Part shown: positions 1-7,139 of the stretch, in pieces
How the letters are laid out: each line of letters begins with the position of its first letter
Position numbering within the stretch: the first letter of the stretch is position 1
DNA from: Pseudonocardia sp.
Lineage (GTDB): Bacteria > Actinomycetota > Actinomycetes > Mycobacteriales > Pseudonocardiaceae
Reading direction: 5' to 3'
Length of the DNA: 32,303 nucleotides
Assembly (NCBI GenBank): GCA_016794615.1
Contig: JAEUJO010000241.1
Span: 1-32,303 of the forward strand
Made by a program: the position numbers and the translations under genes
Notes under the pieces: generated by a model
The model's database searches: none
What the model saw: the letters and a program-made list of their open reading frames with translations, nothing else
What the model was told of the DNA's origin: nothing

Positions 1-461
1 CCGCCGCCTGCCCACCGCCCACCCGCCGTCTGCGCCGCACGCAGCACCGCGGGCACCAGCACCTGCGCCGCGCCGGGCCGCACGTCGGCACCGGAGGAGC
101 GCAGTCGGCGCGGGTCGTCGCCGACGACGACATGCAGGGTCGCGGCGGCACCCCGTCCGGCGGCGGCGCGCACGGGATGGTCGCGGAGCATCACCGCGTG
201 GGCGGTGACGACCAGCGCCGCCGCGAGCGCGCAACCCCCGGTCGCGACGAGCACGGCGCGGCGGCCGAGGAGCCCGGTGAGCAGCAGGCCACCCGCCAGG
301 GCGGCGCCGACGACCCCACCGACCGGCCCGGTGTGCAGGCCGAGCAGCACGACCGCCCACGCGCCGCCGGCCGCGGGAACCAGCCGCAGGTCCGGCGGCC
401 GGGTGGGCTCGGCGTCGGCTCCGGGCGGGCGCCCGTGAAGGCCGGGGCGCGGCGCGGTCAC
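1..461 (-). CDS. comEC: ComEC/Rec2-type DNA uptake channel protein, N-terminal part (runs off left edge)
   Basis: Only the first 153 codons or so are present; the gene continues beyond base 1. I start it at a GTG at 461-459 that overlaps the comEA stop as GTGA, so translation is probably coupled. The reading frame begins with a proline-rich cytoplasmic tail and then hydrophobic helices (for example AWAVVLLGLHTG and a following GGLLLTGLLG segment). It then enters a soluble stretch with VVVGDDPRRLR, as expected for the N-terminal domain of ComEC before the competence domain. In the known family ComEC forms the membrane channel that carries single-stranded DNA into the cytoplasm, working with ComEA. 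The comEA-comEC order supports the call more than the sequence itself. In actinobacteria these genes are widespread although transformation is rarely shown. Confidence 0.8.
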   Translation of the reverse strand, partial: MTAPRPGLHGRPPGADAEPTRPPDLRLVPAAGGAWAVVLLGLHTGPVGGVVGAALAGGLLLTGLLGRRAVLVATGGCALAAALVVTAHAVMLRDHPVRAAAGRGAAATLHVVVGDDPRRLRSSGADVRPGAAQVLVPAVLRAAQTAGGRWAGG

Positions 462-1276
462 ACCCGCACCAGCTCACGCAGCTGCCCGAGCCGCCGCTCG
501 CCGATGCCCTCGATCTCGCGCAGCTGCTCCACCGTCGCGAAGCGGCCGTTGCGGGTGCGCCACTCGACGATCCGCTGCGCCGTGACCGGGCCGACCCCGG
601 GCAGAGCGTCGAGCTGCTCGACCGTGGCTGCATTCAGGTCGAGCGGCCCGGCCGGGCCACTGCCACCGGTCGCCGGGACCGACCCGGTGTCCAGCGCCGG
701 GGGCACCCCGATCGCCACCTGCTCACCATCGCCCACCTTCCGGGCGAGGTTCAACCCGCTCAGGTCGGCGTCGGGGAGGGGACCCCCGGCGGCCTGGAGC
801 ACGTCCGCCACCCGGGACCCCGGCGCGACACGCACCAGCCCGGGCCGCCGCACCTTCCCGGCGACGGCGACGACGAGGCTCTCGGGCTCGACCGCGGTCG
901 CGGCCGACGGCACAACGGCAACGCCGGTCGTCACCTGCACGGGCAGGTCCACCACCGGCTCCGCCCGGGGAGCCTCCCGCCAGACGCCGACCGCCGCGAC
1001 CACCGCGGCGAGGACCCCCACCAGCACCACCGCGAGCGCTCCGGGCCGGCCGGGGTCGATCCGGACGTCGCGCCAGGACCTCGGCAGCCACCGGTCGGTG
1101 AACCGTCGCGCACCGCGCCCCGGGCACCGTGCGACCGGACGCGGCGGGATCGGCTGCACGGGGATCGGAACCGTCGGCGAGTCGTCGGCGGGCACGCCGG
1201 CCTCCGGGAGGTCCGGACGCGACACCAGCACCGCGGCCAGCCGCCCGGATCCGGGGTACGAGGTCCGACGTGCCAT
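458..1276 (-). CDS. comEA: ComEA-type helix-hairpin-helix DNA-binding protein
   Basis: The protein is 272 residues if it starts at the ATG at 1276; a GTG nine codons upstream is possible. Domain order: a basic cytoplasmic N-terminal region, one transmembrane segment (ALAVVLVGVLAAVVAAVGVW, roughly residues 85-105), an SLBB-type domain (VAGKVRRPGLVRV... VADVLQAAGG), a short linker, and a C-terminal ComEA helix-hairpin-helix domain (LNAATVEQLDALPGVGPVTA and GIGERRLGQLRELVRV). ComEA binds double-stranded DNA outside the membrane and hands it to ComEC, whose gene overlaps by 4 bases. A TAGCGT hexamer 7 bases before the ATG and no Shine-Dalgarno sequence suggest a leaderless mRNA, which favours the ATG start. 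Confidence 0.92.
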   Translation of the reverse strand: MARRTSYPGSGRLAAVLVSRPDLPEAGVPADDSPTVPIPVQPIPPRPVARCPGRGARRFTDRWLPRSWRDVRIDPGRPGALAVVLVGVLAAVVAAVGVWREAPRAEPVVDLPVQVTTGVAVVPSAATAVEPESLVVAVAGKVRRPGLVRVAPGSRVADVLQAAGGPLPDADLSGLNLARKVGDGEQVAIGVPPALDTGSVPATGGSGPAGPLDLNAATVEQLDALPGVGPVTAQRIVEWRTRNGRFATVEQLREIEGIGERRLGQLRELVRV

Positions 1277-1283
1277 GCCGACG

Positions 1284-1289
1284 ACGCTA
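1284..1289 (-). promoter_or_regulatory. Candidate -10 element of a leaderless comEA transcript
   Basis: TAGCGT (matching TANNNT) reads toward comEA and ends 7 bases before its ATG. No purine-rich ribosome-binding site lies between. The spacing places the transcription start at or next to the start codon. I see no clear -35 element. Confidence 0.5.
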
Positions 1290-1403
1290 GGACCGCGCCC
1301 CACCGTGCGACGCCGGTTCGCCGGATCTGTGGATGCCCGGACCCCGATGGGGACAACCTGCCCGCAAGCCCCCGTTGAGCAGCGGAACCGTCGGCCGGTC
1401 CGG

Positions 1404-2267
1404 CTATCGTCGTGCGCCGTCGCGACGCGGCACGACCACGATGCCCAGCAGTCCGGTCCCCGCGTGCGCGCCGATCACCGCTCCTACCTCGGACACCAGC
1501 AGCCGCGCCACGCGCGGCAGCCGCTCCCGCAGGCGTTCGGCCAGCTCCTCGGCCCGCTCCGCCGCTCCCAGGTGATGCACGGCGAGGTCGGCGGGCCCGT
1601 CCCCGGCGGCCCGGACCGCGAGCTCCACCATCCGCTGGGCTGCGCGCGCCGTCGTCCGCACCTTCTCGAGCGGCACGATCCGCCCCTGTGCCACGTGCAG
1701 CAACGGCTTGACGGCCAGCGCGCTGCCCACCAGCGCCGCCGCGGCCCCGATGCGGCCGCCCCGACGCAACCGGTCCAGGGTGTCGACGCAGAAGAACACG
1801 CGGCAGCGGCCGGCGACGTCTGCGGCGGCCTCCTCCACTGCCACCGCGTCACCCCCCTCTCCGGCCGCGTCGGCGGCCGCGAGCACGGCGTAGCCCAGGC
1901 CCATCGCGGTCGCGCGCGAGTCGACCACCCGCACGCGCCCCGAACCGACCTCCTCCGCCGCGAGTCGCGCCGCCTCCCACGTTCCCGAGAGCTCGCGCGA
2001 CAGGTGCACCGACACCACCTCGGTGGCGCCGTCGGCGAGCCGTGCCCGGTACGTGGAGGCGAACTCGGCGGGTGCCGGGCGGGAGGTCTGCACGACGAGG
2101 TGCCGGTCGGCCAGCGCAGCCGAGACCGCCGCGGCGTCGATGTCGACGCCTTCCCGCCCGACCCGCGTGCCCAGCCGCACCTCGAGGGGCACGACGCTGA
2201 TCCCCCGACCGGCGGCCATGCCGACGGGAAGGTAAGCGGTCGAGTCGGTCACGACGGCCACAGCCAC
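1404..2267 (-). CDS. DegV family fatty-acid-binding protein
   Basis: 287 residues, the usual length for DegV. The N-terminal VVTDSTAYLP motif, the TSRPAPAEF segment that lines the fatty-acid pocket, the HLSRELSGTWEAA motif, VVDSRATAMGLG and the CVDTLDRLRRGGRIG motif all match the family. DegV proteins bind a long-chain fatty acid; in Firmicutes some present it to a fatty-acid kinase, but I see no kinase gene here and the role in actinobacteria is not settled. The GTG start at 2267 is supported by a TACTGT hexamer six bases upstream. degV beside the gpgP-like, rsfS and comEA genes matches the order known from mycobacteria. Confidence 0.93.
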   Translation of the reverse strand: MAVAVVTDSTAYLPVGMAAGRGISVVPLEVRLGTRVGREGVDIDAAAVSAALADRHLVVQTSRPAPAEFASTYRARLADGATEVVSVHLSRELSGTWEAARLAAEEVGSGRVRVVDSRATAMGLGYAVLAAADAAGEGGDAVAVEEAAADVAGRCRVFFCVDTLDRLRRGGRIGAAAALVGSALAVKPLLHVAQGRIVPLEKVRTTARAAQRMVELAVRAAGDGPADLAVHHLGAAERAEELAERLRERLPRVARLLVSEVGAVIGAHAGTGLLGIVVVPRRDGARR

Positions 2268-2273
2268 GTCGAG

Positions 2274-2279
2274 ACAGTA
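2274..2279 (-). promoter_or_regulatory. Candidate -10 element of a leaderless degV transcript
   Basis: TACTGT (TANNNT) ends six bases before the degV GTG, exactly the spacing expected if transcription begins at the start codon. No Shine-Dalgarno sequence is present. Confidence 0.5.
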
Positions 2280-2312
2280 GCCATCCCACCTGTGGAAAGG
2301 CGTGGGGGCCGC

Positions 2313-2936
2313 TCAGGCTCCGATGTTGTAGCCGGCGAGCCGCCAGCGCGGGTGGTCGTCGCGTCGTGCCAGGACCGCCCAGCGGCAGTTGCCCAACCCG
2401 CCGAACGACGGCCACACCGGCGTCGGCAGGGCCATCAGGCCCGTCACGAGCCCGGCGATCAGACCGCCGTGCGCCACCAGCAGTGCCGTCTCGGACCGGT
2501 TGTCGGAGTCGGCGAACTCGGCCTCCAGCTCGTCCACCACCGGCCGTGAGCGCGTCACCACCGCGACTCGTGACTCGCCCGCGGGCGGAGCCCACTCCGG
2601 ATCCGATCGCCACTCGGCGATCGCGCCCGGATACTCGCGGTCGATCTCGGCGACCGTGTGCCCCTGCCAGCGTCCGAGGTGGGTCTCCCGCAGCCGCGGG
2701 TCGCATTTCACGGGTAGCCCGCACGCCGCACCGACGAGCTCGGCGGTGTCGACCGCGCGGCGCAGGTCCGAGCTGACCAGCCGATCCGGCGCCAGCTCCG
2801 CCAGGACCGGGGCGGCCGCGGCGGCCTGCTCGTGGCCGGTCGGGGTCAGGTGCGAGTCGAGATGGCCCTGCATGCGGCCCGCGACGTTGTAGTCGGTCTG
2901 CCCGTGACGCAACAGGATGATCCGGCGCAGCGTCAT
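2313..2936 (-). CDS. gpgP: Histidine phosphatase (phosphoglycerate mutase-like), probable glucosyl-3-phosphoglycerate phosphatase
   Basis: 207 residues of the histidine phosphatase superfamily. The catalytic RHG triad is at residues 10-12 (LLRHGQTDYN), the second-site arginine is in SSDLRRAVDTAE (about 56-66), an RETHLGRWQGHT segment follows at 83-94, and the second catalytic histidine is in LLVAHGG (156). The ATG overlaps the rsfS stop by 4 bases (ATGA), so the two are co-transcribed. In Mycobacterium the gene in this position after rsfS is gpgP, which dephosphorylates glucosyl-3-phosphoglycerate in the methylglucose lipopolysaccharide pathway. The name rests on that synteny. The mycobacterial octanoyltransferase gene that follows gpgP is missing here, so a general phosphatase role cannot be excluded. 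Confidence 0.85.
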   Translation of the reverse strand: MTLRRIILLRHGQTDYNVAGRMQGHLDSHLTPTGHEQAAAAAPVLAELAPDRLVSSDLRRAVDTAELVGAACGLPVKCDPRLRETHLGRWQGHTVAEIDREYPGAIAEWRSDPEWAPPAGESRVAVVTRSRPVVDELEAEFADSDNRSETALLVAHGGLIAGLVTGLMALPTPVWPSFGGLGNCRWAVLARRDDHPRWRLAGYNIGA

Positions 2937-3322
2937 GGGCGCTCGTCACCTGCCGCGGCCACGCGGGCCTCGGCGAACTCCACGCGCGGGCAGTCCTTCC
3001 ACAGCCGCTCCAGGCCGTAGAACCCGCGCTCCTCGTTGTGCTGGACGTGCACGACGACGTCGATGAAGTCGAGCAGCACCCAGCGACCCTCCCGCGCACC
3101 CTCGCGACGCACCGGCTTCACGCCGCGCTCGCGCAGCTTCTCCTCGACGGCGTCCACGATCGCCTCGACCTGCCGCTCGTTCGGCGCCGAGGCGATCACG
3201 AAGCAGTCGGTGATCACCAGCTGCTCCGAGACGTCGAGCACCACGATGTCGTGCGCCTTCTTGTCGGCGGCCGCCGCAACGGCCACCCGGGCCGTCTCCA
3301 ATGCCTGTTCGGTTGCGGTCAC
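2933..3322 (-). CDS. rsfS: Ribosome silencing factor RsfS (Iojap family)
   Basis: 129 residues with the Iojap/RsfS fold: AADKKAHDIVVLDVSEQLVITDCFVIAS in the N-terminal half, then NERQVEAIVDAVEEKL, WVLLDFIDVVVHVQ and the FYGLERLW motif near the end. RsfS binds ribosomal protein L14 and blocks joining of the subunits when nutrients are short. The GTG start at 3322 is preceded by a good ribosome-binding site (GGAGGG, about 5 bases upstream). It overlaps the gpgP-like gene by 4 bases. In related genomes nadD lies close upstream; here they are about 4.3 kb apart, separated by accessory genes. Confidence 0.95.
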   Translation of the reverse strand: MTATEQALETARVAVAAAADKKAHDIVVLDVSEQLVITDCFVIASAPNERQVEAIVDAVEEKLRERGVKPVRREGAREGRWVLLDFIDVVVHVQHNEERGFYGLERLWKDCPRVEFAEARVAAAGDERP

Positions 3323-3388
3323 CGCGTTCCCTCCACCCGTTAGAACGCTTCCAGTGTCCCAGGCGGGCTCCGCCGAGGGCTCGCAGGC

Positions 3389-4576
3389 CTATGCCGGTGC
3401 CGTACCGAGGTCCGGCGGAAGGTTCTTGCGCAGGCGGTTGAGCGCCCGGTGCTGGGCCACCCGGACCGCACCCGGGCTGGCCCCGACGATCTCCGCGGTC
3501 TCCTCCGCCGACAGCCCGACGACGATACGCAGCACGAGGATCTCGCGCTGCTTCTCGGGCAGCGTGTCGAGCAGGTCGCGCAGCCGCCCCGACAGCTCCC
3601 CGCGCAGCGCCCGTTGCTCGGGACCCGCTCCGGTTTCGACGGCGTCCGGGACGTCCGCGACGGGGTCCGTCCGCCCTCGGCTGACCGACCGGTGCGCGTC
3701 GATCACCTTGTGTCCCGCGATCCCGTAGACGAACGCGAGGAACGGTTTGCCCTGCACCCGGTAGTTGGGCAGGGCGGTCAGGACGGCAAGGCACACCTCC
3801 TGCGCCACGTCGTCCGCGGAGAGGAACGAGCGGTCGACGGGCCCGAGCCGGCCGCGGCAGTACCGCGCGACCAGCGGGCGGATCACCTCGAGCAGCCGCG
3901 CGACGGCGTCCCGGTCGCCCGCCATCGCCGCGGTGACCAGCTCGTCCGGCACCTGGGCGGTCGGCCGGCGCGCCGTGGCGGCATCCGGCACCGACGGCAC
4001 GGCAGTGGGCCGCCCGTCGTCGTTCGCGGCGACGAGCGCGAGCCCCCCGTCGATGTCCATCCCGCCCGCGACCCCGGCCACCAGGTCCTCGTAGGCCTGC
4101 TGCACCTCGCGCCCGTCGAGGTGGCTCCGGAGCGCGACCGCCCCGGCGTCGACGGCCGTCTGCACATCGTCCACGCCGATCTGCAGCACCAGCGCGATGT
4201 CTTCGGGAGGAAGGTGGTCCAACGACGCCGCCAGCACGTGCCCCTGCCTGCCCGGAAGCTGCACCAGGCCGGTCAGGACGGCGCCGTGCTGCGTCTGCTC
4301 GGGAAAGCGGAGCGCCGCCGGCGCGACGACCTCCGAGCGCGCCCGCCGCATCCCCCGGACGACGAGCAGGTGTGCGTACGTGCGCGGCGTTCCGGGCAGA
4401 TCCGTCCATCGACGCCACACCGTGGTCAGGGTCTCGTGCGCGAGTGCGGCCGCCCGGTCACCCGCCGCACCGAGCGCCATGGCGAACACCGCCAACCGCG
4501 GTGCGTCGGTCCGGTAGAGCTCGCCGAACTCGCTCCACCCCGATGCCGGCCCCCCCGACACCGCACTCACCCCCAT
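3389..4576 (-). CDS. SigD-like sigma-70 family factor with an extra ECF-like N-terminal half
   Basis: 395 residues, about twice the usual size. The C-terminal part (about 211-395) resembles mycobacterial SigD: an AGDRDAVARLLEVIRPLVAR start, region 2 with SADDVAQEVCLAVLTALPNY and PFLAFVYGIAGHKVIDAHR, and region 4 with LDTLPEKQREILVLRIVVGL, ETAEIVGASPGAVRVAQHRA. The first 160 residues look like a second, degenerate sigma factor: FGELYRTDAPRLAVFAMALG and ALAHETLTTVWRRW resemble region 2 of SigE-type ECF factors, and LDHLPPEDIALVLQIGVDDV resembles a weak region 4. If translation instead began at the internal Met173, a normal-sized SigD of about 223 residues would result. No anti-sigma gene is adjacent. 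SigD is normally found elsewhere (near guaB/groEL in mycobacteria), so its position here is unusual. Confidence 0.85.
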   Translation of the reverse strand: MGVSAVSGGPASGWSEFGELYRTDAPRLAVFAMALGAAGDRAAALAHETLTTVWRRWTDLPGTPRTYAHLLVVRGMRRARSEVVAPAALRFPEQTQHGAVLTGLVQLPGRQGHVLAASLDHLPPEDIALVLQIGVDDVQTAVDAGAVALRSHLDGREVQQAYEDLVAGVAGGMDIDGGLALVAANDDGRPTAVPSVPDAATARRPTAQVPDELVTAAMAGDRDAVARLLEVIRPLVARYCRGRLGPVDRSFLSADDVAQEVCLAVLTALPNYRVQGKPFLAFVYGIAGHKVIDAHRSVSRGRTDPVADVPDAVETGAGPEQRALRGELSGRLRDLLDTLPEKQREILVLRIVVGLSAEETAEIVGASPGAVRVAQHRALNRLRKNLPPDLGTAPA

Positions 4577-5025
4577 TTGGACTTCGCAGACGGCTCAGCG
4601 CCGACGACCCCCCGGCGCCGCCGCATGCCGCGGCGGTGTCCCCCTGAGCTCGGTGTCGACGTCATCTCCACCTTTCGTCCCACGGCGAGCGCCGTCACGA
4701 GAGCACGGTGCCGCCGCGCCGATACACCGGACAAGCCGCATCCACCGCGCAACCGCGGTATCGCCCCTCATCGTGGCGTACCGACCCGGGTCGGTCGCAC
4801 CGGCTTCCCCCTCCACGCAGGTGTGGCCAGTACCACCCTGCGGTGCACCCCCGCCCCCCCGATCGCGCCCCTCCCCTCACAATCTGCACACAGCTTGCCG
4901 TATCCCGGCGCGGTGAAACGAGGGGGGTAGCGCAGATTGGGAAGGGTTGACACGGTGCCGCCCACTCGACGTCGTACCGCGACGGGCCGGTCGCGGGCAC
5001 TCGCGGCTGCAGGCGCGCCGGGAGC
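4577..5025. other. 449-base intergenic region between the sigma factor and arsR
   Basis: No convincing gene. Short open frames on both strands lack domain features and look like GC-rich noise. The part at about 4860-4960 is less GC-rich than its surroundings and includes a TTGACA on the plus strand (4947-4952) with no gene downstream on that strand. A hairpin at 4977-4996 lies just after arsR. I found no clear promoter for the sigma gene. Confidence 0.6.
4977..4996 (-). terminator. Hairpin downstream of arsR, candidate terminator
   Basis: CCGCGAC and GTCGCGG form a perfect 7-base stem around a 6-base loop, 30 bases past the arsR stop. There is no U-tract, which is common for actinobacterial terminators but keeps confidence low. 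Confidence 0.4.
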
Positions 5026-5391
5026 CTACGCGGGTACGCGGTTGGGCACGAGGGCGTCGGACACCGCGTCCAGCGCGCCCGGTACGGCTCGGTAGTAGAT
5101 CCAGGTACCGCGCCGATCACCCTCGATCAGCCCGGCCTCGCGCAGCACCTTCAGGTGGTGGGAGATGGTCGGGCCGGACACCTCGAAGCCGGCGGTCAGC
5201 TCACATACGCATGCCTGGCCCCCCTCGGCAGCGCCGATCATGCTGAGCAGCCGCAGCCGCACGGGGTCGGCGAGAGCCTTGAACACCCGCGCCAGCGCGA
5301 CAGCCCGTGCCTCCGACAGCGCGGCTCCGGTCACCGGGGTGCAGCACTCTCCAGCAACGATGCCTGCGCCTTGTCCAGCATGCTGAGACAC
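5026..5391 (-). CDS. arsR: ArsR/SmtB family metalloid-responsive repressor
   Basis: 121 residues from a GTG at 5391; an in-frame ATG at 5433 would add 14 residues but would put the ribosome-binding region inside the operator. The winged-helix core is clear: VFKALADPVRLRLLSMI, then the metal-site helix with ACVCEL (Cys61 and Cys63), then the recognition helix in SGPTISHHLKVLREAGLI and the wing GTWIYYR. A second cysteine pair (Cys16-Cys17, GECCTP) near the N terminus could complete an As(III) site. In the family, As(III) or Sb(III) binding releases the repressor from DNA. The gene diverges from arsM with a palindrome between them, so it probably represses both genes. Confidence 0.92.
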   Translation of the reverse strand: MSQHAGQGAGIVAGECCTPVTGAALSEARAVALARVFKALADPVRLRLLSMIGAAEGGQACVCELTAGFEVSGPTISHHLKVLREAGLIEGDRRGTWIYYRAVPGALDAVSDALVPNRVPA

Positions 5392-5436
5392 ACATCCATC
5401 TTGACGTGGATCGAAGTAGGGCGCAAGCTTCATGTC

Positions 5437-5450
5437 TTGATGAGCATCAA
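5437..5450. promoter_or_regulatory. Inverted repeat, probable ArsR operator between arsR and arsM
   Basis: TTGATG-AG-CATCAA is a perfect 6-base inverted repeat in the arsR-arsM gap, and another CATCAA half-site follows at 5462-5467. On the plus strand a TTGACG at 5401-5406 with a weak -10 (AAGCTT, 5425-5430) would place the operator at the arsM transcription start. ATCAA/TTGAT half-sites are typical for ArsR-family operators. Confidence 0.6.
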
Positions 5451-5477
5451 AACAGTCGGGACATCAAGGAGAATGCC

Positions 5478-6359
5478 GTGAGCCCGCGAACAGACGACCT
5501 GCGCAACCGCGTCCGGGACCGCTACGCCGCCGCCGCAACGGCGGCCATCAACGGGACCAGCGCGACCTGCTGCGGGGTGAGTGCCGATGGCGAGGCGCAG
5601 GAGATGGGCATCAGCGGGGGGTTCGGTGCCGAGCTGTACACCGGAGAGGACCGCGACAGTCTGCCCGCGGACGCCCTCGCCGCGAGCCTGGGCTGTGGTA
5701 ACCCGCTCGCCGTCGCCGAGCTGAACGACGGCGAGACCGTGCTCGACCTCGGTTCCGGTGGCGGCATCGACGTCCTGCTGTCCGCCCGCCGGGTCGGGCC
5801 GACCGGGACGGTGTACGGGGTGGACATCACCGACGAGATGCTGACGCTGGCGCGGGCCAATGCCGTGAAGGCGGGGGCGAGCAACGTCGAGTTCATCAAG
5901 GGCACCATGGAGGCCGTCCCGCTCGCGGACGAGTCGATCGACGTGGTCATCTCCAACTGCGTGATCAACTTGTCGACCGACAAGGCCGCCGTGCTCGCCG
6001 AAGCGCACCGCCTGCTGCGGCCCGGCGGTCGGTTCGGCGTCTCCGACGTCGTCGCCGATGACCACCTCGACGCAGCGCAGAGAGCCGAGCGAGGCAGCTA
6101 CGTCGGCTGCGTCGCGGGGGCGTTGAGCATCGGCGAGTACCGCGACGGGCTCACCGCCGCCGGGTTCACCGACATCAGCATCACCCTCACACACCACGTC
6201 GCCGACGGCATGCACTCGGCGATCGTGCGAGCCCGCAAGCCCGGCTCGGACGCCTGCTGCGGAGTCACCGCCTGCTGCACGCCCACCGAGCAGGCCGTCG
6301 ATCGCACCACCACGATTGGTGCCTCCGAGATTGCCGGCGGCTGCGGTTGCGTCTCCTGA
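5478..6359 (+). CDS. arsM: Arsenite S-adenosylmethionine methyltransferase
   Basis: 293 residues from the GTG at 5478, chosen because AAGGAG lies 6 bases upstream. The SAM-binding motif LDLGSGGGID is at 89-98 and the acidic end of strand 2 in GVDITDEM at 114-121. Cysteines expected for As(III) methyltransferases are present: the Cys31-Cys32 pair, Cys73 in LGCGNP, Cys161 in ISNCVINLS and Cys211 in YVGCVAG. The C-terminal tail has extra cysteine pairs (260-261, 266-267) and Cys289/Cys291, probably metalloid-binding. ArsM methylates arsenite to less toxic or volatile methylarsenicals in the cytoplasm. No arsenite pump or arsenate reductase gene is in the window. Confidence 0.95.
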   Translation: MSPRTDDLRNRVRDRYAAAATAAINGTSATCCGVSADGEAQEMGISGGFGAELYTGEDRDSLPADALAASLGCGNPLAVAELNDGETVLDLGSGGGIDVLLSARRVGPTGTVYGVDITDEMLTLARANAVKAGASNVEFIKGTMEAVPLADESIDVVISNCVINLSTDKAAVLAEAHRLLRPGGRFGVSDVVADDHLDAAQRAERGSYVGCVAGALSIGEYRDGLTAAGFTDISITLTHHVADGMHSAIVRARKPGSDACCGVTACCTPTEQAVDRTTTIGASEIAGGCGCVS

Positions 6360-6723
6360 CTTTCGACCGCGCACGTCGCGACCCCGAACGGGGAGGAGCG
6401 GATCACCGCGCGCGGTGCTGGACGCATCGGACACGTGGAGGTACCGAGCGATCTTGCTACGGCTTCCGCCGCTGTTCAGGGCTTCGTCGGCCGGTACAGG
6501 TTGCGCTTGGAGATGTTGTGCCGCTGGGCGAACGTCGACCAGGGCGGCCCCTTCGCAAGATCCCTGTTACCTGCGAGAAGGCCAACCGATGAGCCCGGTC
6601 CCGCCACGCGGCCTCGAAGGCCAGATCAACCTTCACCTTGTCCGGGGGCAGTTCGGTGCAGCCCAAGAGGAGGAGCCCCAGCGCAAGACCTTGGGATACT
6701 GCCTTGCGTTGGCGAGCTGTGAG
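6360..6723. other. 364-base region after arsM holding the distal nadD-end repeat
   Basis: No intact gene. It contains a 14-base palindrome (6404-6417, CACCGCG/CGCGGTG) after arsM and the repeat of the nadD 3' end at 6465-6516. On the minus strand a short stretch reading GCTELPPDKVKVDLAFEAA (about 6608-6666) and, one frame over, AKGPPWSTFAQRHN leading into the nadD-like end, may be fragments of a lost gene that I cannot identify. Confidence 0.5.
6465..6516. repeat. Direct repeat of the nadD 3' end, candidate attR
   Basis: Matches 7604-7655 at 46 of 52 bases, with 6492-6516 identical to 7631-7655. Read on the minus strand it encodes [12 protein letters not shown] and a stop, against [12 protein letters not shown] and a stop in nadD. 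Similarity ends abruptly at 6516, as expected where element DNA begins. Confidence 0.75.
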
Positions 6724-6951
6724 CTATGCAGCGGGGACGGTGACGGCTTCGATGGCGCGCGGCTCAGGGACCTCGTCCCCCCGTTCGCGCAGGACGTCGA
6801 TGTAGAGGGCGATGGCCTCGCGCATCTCGTCGACGCACTCCTCGATCGTGTCACCGAGGGCAATGCAGCCGGGCAGGTCGGGCGACCACGCGCCGTAGCC
6901 GCCGTCGTCGGCCTGTTCGACGATGACCGCATAGCCGATCATGTCTGTCAC
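6724..6951 (-). CDS. hicB: HicB family antitoxin
   Basis: 75 residues with the HicB-like fold: YAVIVEQADDGGYGAWSPDL, then PGCIALGDTIEECVDEMREA and the helix AIALYIDVLRERG. It lacks a separate DNA-binding domain beyond this core, as in many short HicB proteins. HicB binds and blocks HicA and usually represses the operon. It overlaps the hicA stop by 4 bases, so the toxin gene comes first and the two are coupled. It lies between the two nadD-end repeats, so it is probably cargo of the former integrative element. Confidence 0.9.
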   Translation of the reverse strand: MTDMIGYAVIVEQADDGGYGAWSPDLPGCIALGDTIEECVDEMREAIALYIDVLRERGDEVPEPRAIEAVTVPAA

Positions 6952-7139
6952 CTCAACCCCGCTTGCTTGCGGATGCTGCGCTCCGTACCCAGCGGCAGAT
7001 CTCTGCCGAGCTTACCGGGAACGACCACGATCCCGGGCTTCGCCGGATGGCTGTAGACCCGGTGGCTGCCGCGGGTGCGCTCCCACACCCAGCCGTCCGC
7101 CTCCAGGGTCTGGATCATCTCTCGGACCTTGATGGGCAC
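6948..7139 (-). CDS. hicA: HicA family toxin (mRNA interferase)
   Basis: 63 residues, a typical HicA size, with the double-stranded RNA-binding-like fold. It starts KVREMIQTLEADGWVWERTR and carries the catalytic histidine in GSHRVYSHP (His26), followed by IVVVPGKLGRDLPLGTERSI. HicA toxins cleave mRNA and tmRNA independently of translation until bound by HicB. The GTG start at 7139 has no strong ribosome-binding site. The active-site region is intact, so the pair may be functional, unlike the integrase relic beside it. Confidence 0.9.
   Translation of the reverse strand: MPIKVREMIQTLEADGWVWERTRGSHRVYSHPAKPGIVVVPGKLGRDLPLGTERSIRKQAGLR

Noticed and set aside
132-2549. 805-codon open frame on the plus strand
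   Set aside because: It is antisense to comEC, comEA, degV and part of the gpgP-like gene, all with strong family matches. The translation is low in hydrophobics and rich in Arg/Pro/Gly, as expected from a GC-rich shadow frame.
4947-4952. TTGACA as a plus-strand promoter
   Set aside because: There is no matching -10 at 17 bases and no plus-strand gene follows.
5307-5477. Upstream extension of arsM to base 5307
   Set aside because: It would overlap arsR and the operator. The GTG at 5478 has a good ribosome-binding site and the family's N terminus.
6457-6666. 69-codon minus-strand open frame after hicB
   Set aside because: It crosses the nadD-end repeat in the wrong frame. Its first part could be a gene fragment, but it matches nothing I recognise.
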